From Beijerinckiaceae bacterium (GTDB taxonomy: Bacteria > Pseudomonadota > Alphaproteobacteria > Rhizobiales > Beijerinckiaceae), in contig DAIESR010000547.1 in assembly GCA_027346205.1 (NCBI GenBank), positions 1 to 5,772 of the forward strand: a stretch of 5,772 bases of DNA, in the 5' to 3' direction. Both the position numbers and the translations under genes were made by a program. Numbering within the stretch: the first letter of the stretch is position 1; every line of letters begins with the position of its first letter. Below the pieces are notes generated by a model that saw only the letters and a list, made by a program, of their open reading frames with translations, made no database searches and was not told where the DNA came from. Positions 4,186-5,772 of this stretch are shown here, piece after piece.

Positions 4186-4551
4186 ATGCCCAATTTGCTC
4201 AGCGATTATCTGCCGCTCGTGGTGTTCATGGCGGTCGCCGCACTAATCTCAGGGGCGCTCCTCATTGCTCCCTTCCTCCTCGCCTTCAAGGCGCCGGACA
4301 CGGAAAAGCTGTCGGCATATGAGTGCGGCTTCAATGCTTTCGATGACGCGCGTATGAAATTCGACGTGAGATTCTATCTCGTGTCGCTTCTTTTCATCAT
4401 TTTCGATCTCGAAGTGGCTTTCTTGTTTCCCTGGGCCGCCGCCTTCTGGCGTGCCGGCGCAGCCGCCTATTGGGCCATGATGATCTTCCTTGGCATCCTG
4501 ACGGTTGGCTTCGTCTATGAGTGGAAGAAAGGGGCCTTGGAATGGGATTGA
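4186..4551 (+). CDS. nuoA: NADH-quinone oxidoreductase subunit A
   Basis: NuoA (mitochondrial ND3 equivalent) is a small membrane subunit of Complex I at the junction of the membrane arm and the quinone-binding site. The 121-residue product has three membrane segments: about 9-34, 61-83 and 94-112. The conserved loop after the first contains [19 protein letters not shown] (44-62), with Cys47 corresponding to the ND3 cysteine that reports the active/deactive state. The second segment carries [11 protein letters not shown] (73-83), with its conserved acidic residues. The C-terminus [11 protein letters not shown] is typical of rhizobial NuoA. Length is normal and the start is fixed by homology, though the ribosome binding site is weak. 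It is the first gene of the operon, behind an Irr-like box, and overlaps nuoB by 10 bases. Confidence 0.97.
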   Translation: MPNLLSDYLPLVVFMAVAALISGALLIAPFLLAFKAPDTEKLSAYECGFNAFDDARMKFDVRFYLVSLLFIIFDLEVAFLFPWAAAFWRAGAAAYWAMMIFLGILTVGFVYEWKKGALEWD

Positions 4552-5117
4552 CTCCGGCCTTCGAAACGGGCGGCGCTTCGAGCGGGCTTGTTCATCCGGT
4601 GACCGGTCGCCCCGTGCGCGCCAATGATCCGGCTTTTCTGTCGATCAATGATCAGCTGGCGGATAAGGGCTTCCTCGTCACCACAACTGCGGAACTCATC
4701 AATTGGGCGCGGACTGGCTCGTTGATGTGGATGACTTTCGGGCTCGCCTGCTGCGCTGTCGAGATGATGCAGGCTTCTATGCCGCGCTATGATGTCGAGC
4801 GTTTCGGCTTTGCGCCGCGCGCGTCGCCGCGGCAATCGGATGTGATGATCGTCGCTGGCACGCTCACCAACAAGATGGCGCCCGCTCTGCGCAAAGTCTA
4901 TGACCAGATGCCGGAGCCACGCTATGTCATCTCCATGGGCTCCTGCGCCAATGGCGGCGGCTATTATCATTACTCCTATTCCGTCGTGCGCGGCTGCGAT
5001 CGAATCGTGCCGGTCGACATTTATGTGCCGGGCTGCCCGCCTTCGGCGGAGGCGCTGGTCTACGGCATCCTGCTCTTGCAGAAAAAGATCCGCCGCACCG
5101 GGACGATAGAGCGCTAG
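4542..5117 (+). CDS. nuoB: NADH-quinone oxidoreductase subunit B (N2 cluster subunit)
   Basis: NuoB (PSST, 20 kDa) carries iron-sulfur cluster N2, the last electron carrier before quinone, in the peripheral arm of Complex I. The 191-residue product has all four N2 ligands: the tandem Cys70-Cys71 ([11 protein letters not shown]), Cys135 ([10 protein letters not shown]) and Cys165 (VPGCPP). Also visible are the conserved [20 protein letters not shown] (82-101) and the C-terminal [13 protein letters not shown]. The variable first 30 residues are normal for alphaproteobacteria. The ATG at 4542 is preferred over the in-frame GTG at 4521 because homologues begin MGLT or MALT and AAAGGGG (4528-4534) lies 7 bases upstream. 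The overlap with nuoA implies translational coupling. Confidence 0.97.
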   Translation: MGLTPAFETGGASSGLVHPVTGRPVRANDPAFLSINDQLADKGFLVTTTAELINWARTGSLMWMTFGLACCAVEMMQASMPRYDVERFGFAPRASPRQSDVMIVAGTLTNKMAPALRKVYDQMPEPRYVISMGSCANGGGYYHYSYSVVRGCDRIVPVDIYVPGCPPSAEALVYGILLLQKKIRRTGTIER

Positions 5118-5152
5118 GGTGCCCGCCCTTGCGACAGCGCGAAGAGACCATC

Positions 5153-5772
5153 ATGAACGACGGCGAACTCAAAGAATTGGGGGAGGGGATTGCGGCGGCG
5201 CTGCCCGGCGTCGTCCTCGATGTTTCGACCGCTTTCGGCGAGCTGAGCTTGACGCTTGCGCCCGCGCGGCTCATCGAGAGCATGCGCCATTTGCGCGATG
5301 ATCCAGCCTGCCTCTTTGTGTGTTTCATCGATCTCACCGCGGTCGATTATCCTACCCGCGTGCCGCGCTTCGATGTTGTCACGCATTTATTGTCGCCGAA
5401 GCATAATCGCCGAATCAGGGTCAAGGTCGGCGTCGACGAGGATGCGTCGATCGAATCCCTGACGAGCCTCTATCCCGCCGCGAATTGGTTCGAGCGCGAG
5501 GCTTATGATCTCTTCGGGGTTATCTTCTCCGACCATCCCGATCTGCGGCGTATTCTCACCGATTATGGTTTTACGGGTCATCCGTTGCGCAAGGATTTCC
5601 CGATGACTGGCTATGTCGAGGTTCGTTACGACGACGAGCAGAAGCGCGTCGTCTATGAGCCAGTGCATCTCAACCAGGCGTTTCGCAGCTTCGACTTCCT
5701 CTCTCCGTGGGAAGGGGCAGTCGATTATGTGCTCCCGGGCGACGAAAAGGCCTCGCGCGACGAGGATGCGAG
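5153..5772 (+). CDS. nuoC: NADH-quinone oxidoreductase subunit C (no stop within the window)
   Basis: NuoC (30 kDa) is a peripheral-arm subunit that binds next to NuoD and NuoB near the quinone site. The frame is open from the ATG at 5153 to the window end, giving 206 codons. The signature region includes [20 protein letters not shown] (111-130) and [19 protein letters not shown], the 30-kDa subunit pattern, followed by [10 protein letters not shown] and [11 protein letters not shown]. The last visible residues ([15 protein letters not shown]) are the usual C-terminal tail of alphaproteobacterial NuoC, so only a few residues should be missing. GAAGAGA (5141-5147) is 5 bases before the ATG, and 35 bases separate it from nuoB. 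It is a stand-alone NuoC as far as visible; a fused NuoCD as in some enterobacteria is unlikely given this tail. Confidence 0.95.
   Translation, partial: MNDGELKELGEGIAAALPGVVLDVSTAFGELSLTLAPARLIESMRHLRDDPACLFVCFIDLTAVDYPTRVPRFDVVTHLLSPKHNRRIRVKVGVDEDASIESLTSLYPAANWFEREAYDLFGVIFSDHPDLRRILTDYGFTGHPLRKDFPMTGYVEVRYDDEQKRVVYEPVHLNQAFRSFDFLSPWEGAVDYVLPGDEKASRDEDA

Noticed and set aside
4017..4322. Plus-strand 101-codon frame overlapping nuoA
   Set aside because: It runs 137 bases into nuoA in another frame, has no ribosome binding site, and looks like an out-of-frame shadow.
1..5772. CRISPR arrays, insertion sequences, tRNA or rRNA genes
   Set aside because: I found no repeat-spacer pattern, transposase frame, terminal inverted repeats or tRNA-like cloverleaf.

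Overview
The window reads as a chromosomal segment of an alphaproteobacterium, most likely order Hyphomicrobiales (Rhizobiales). NuoA and NuoB match the rhizobial/Methylobacterium-type sequences I know almost residue for residue in their conserved cores. The accessory genes (a DUF3775 protein, a host-attachment family protein, a ribosome-hibernation factor fused to a cold-shock domain) are also typical of that order. A Beijerinckiaceae/Methylocystaceae-type host is possible, but I cannot prove family level by eye.

Left and middle part (1-3640), stress genes. A fusion of an HPF/RaiA ribosome-hibernation domain with a cold-shock domain (203-772, +) converges on an RMD1/DUF155-type membrane-anchored protein (924-1760, -). 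A DUF3775 protein (1975-2421, +), a small heat-shock protein Hsp20 (2620-3108, +) and a host-attachment family protein (3185-3640, +) follow. The 14-bp dyad TTGATCAGCATCAA, a perfect FNR/FixK-type box, lies upstream of hsp20. A near-perfect one, TTGATATCGGTCAA, lies upstream of the hibernation factor. Each sits at the distance from a -10-like hexamer expected of a class II (about -41.5) activator site. A third, weaker match precedes the DUF3775 gene. The simplest reading is an oxygen-responsive (FixK/FnrL) stress and dormancy regulon that protects ribosomes and proteins when oxygen falls.

Intergenic part (3641-4185). This 545-bp stretch has no convincing gene. It holds a perfect 14-bp-arm inverted repeat just after the host-attachment gene, a long stem-loop, and the palindrome GTTAGAATTATTCTAAC. 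That palindrome matches the TTAGAA-N3-TTCTAA core of the alphaproteobacterial Irr box (iron control element) and overlaps a candidate -10. Small hairpins follow in the presumed nuo leader.

Right part (4186-5772), start of the NADH:quinone oxidoreductase (Complex I) operon: nuoA, nuoB (overlapping nuoA by 10 bp) and nuoC, which has no stop before the window ends. The Irr-like box suggests that this iron-sulfur-rich complex is tuned to iron supply, while the neighbouring stress genes appear tuned to oxygen. All regulatory assignments are motif-based inference.
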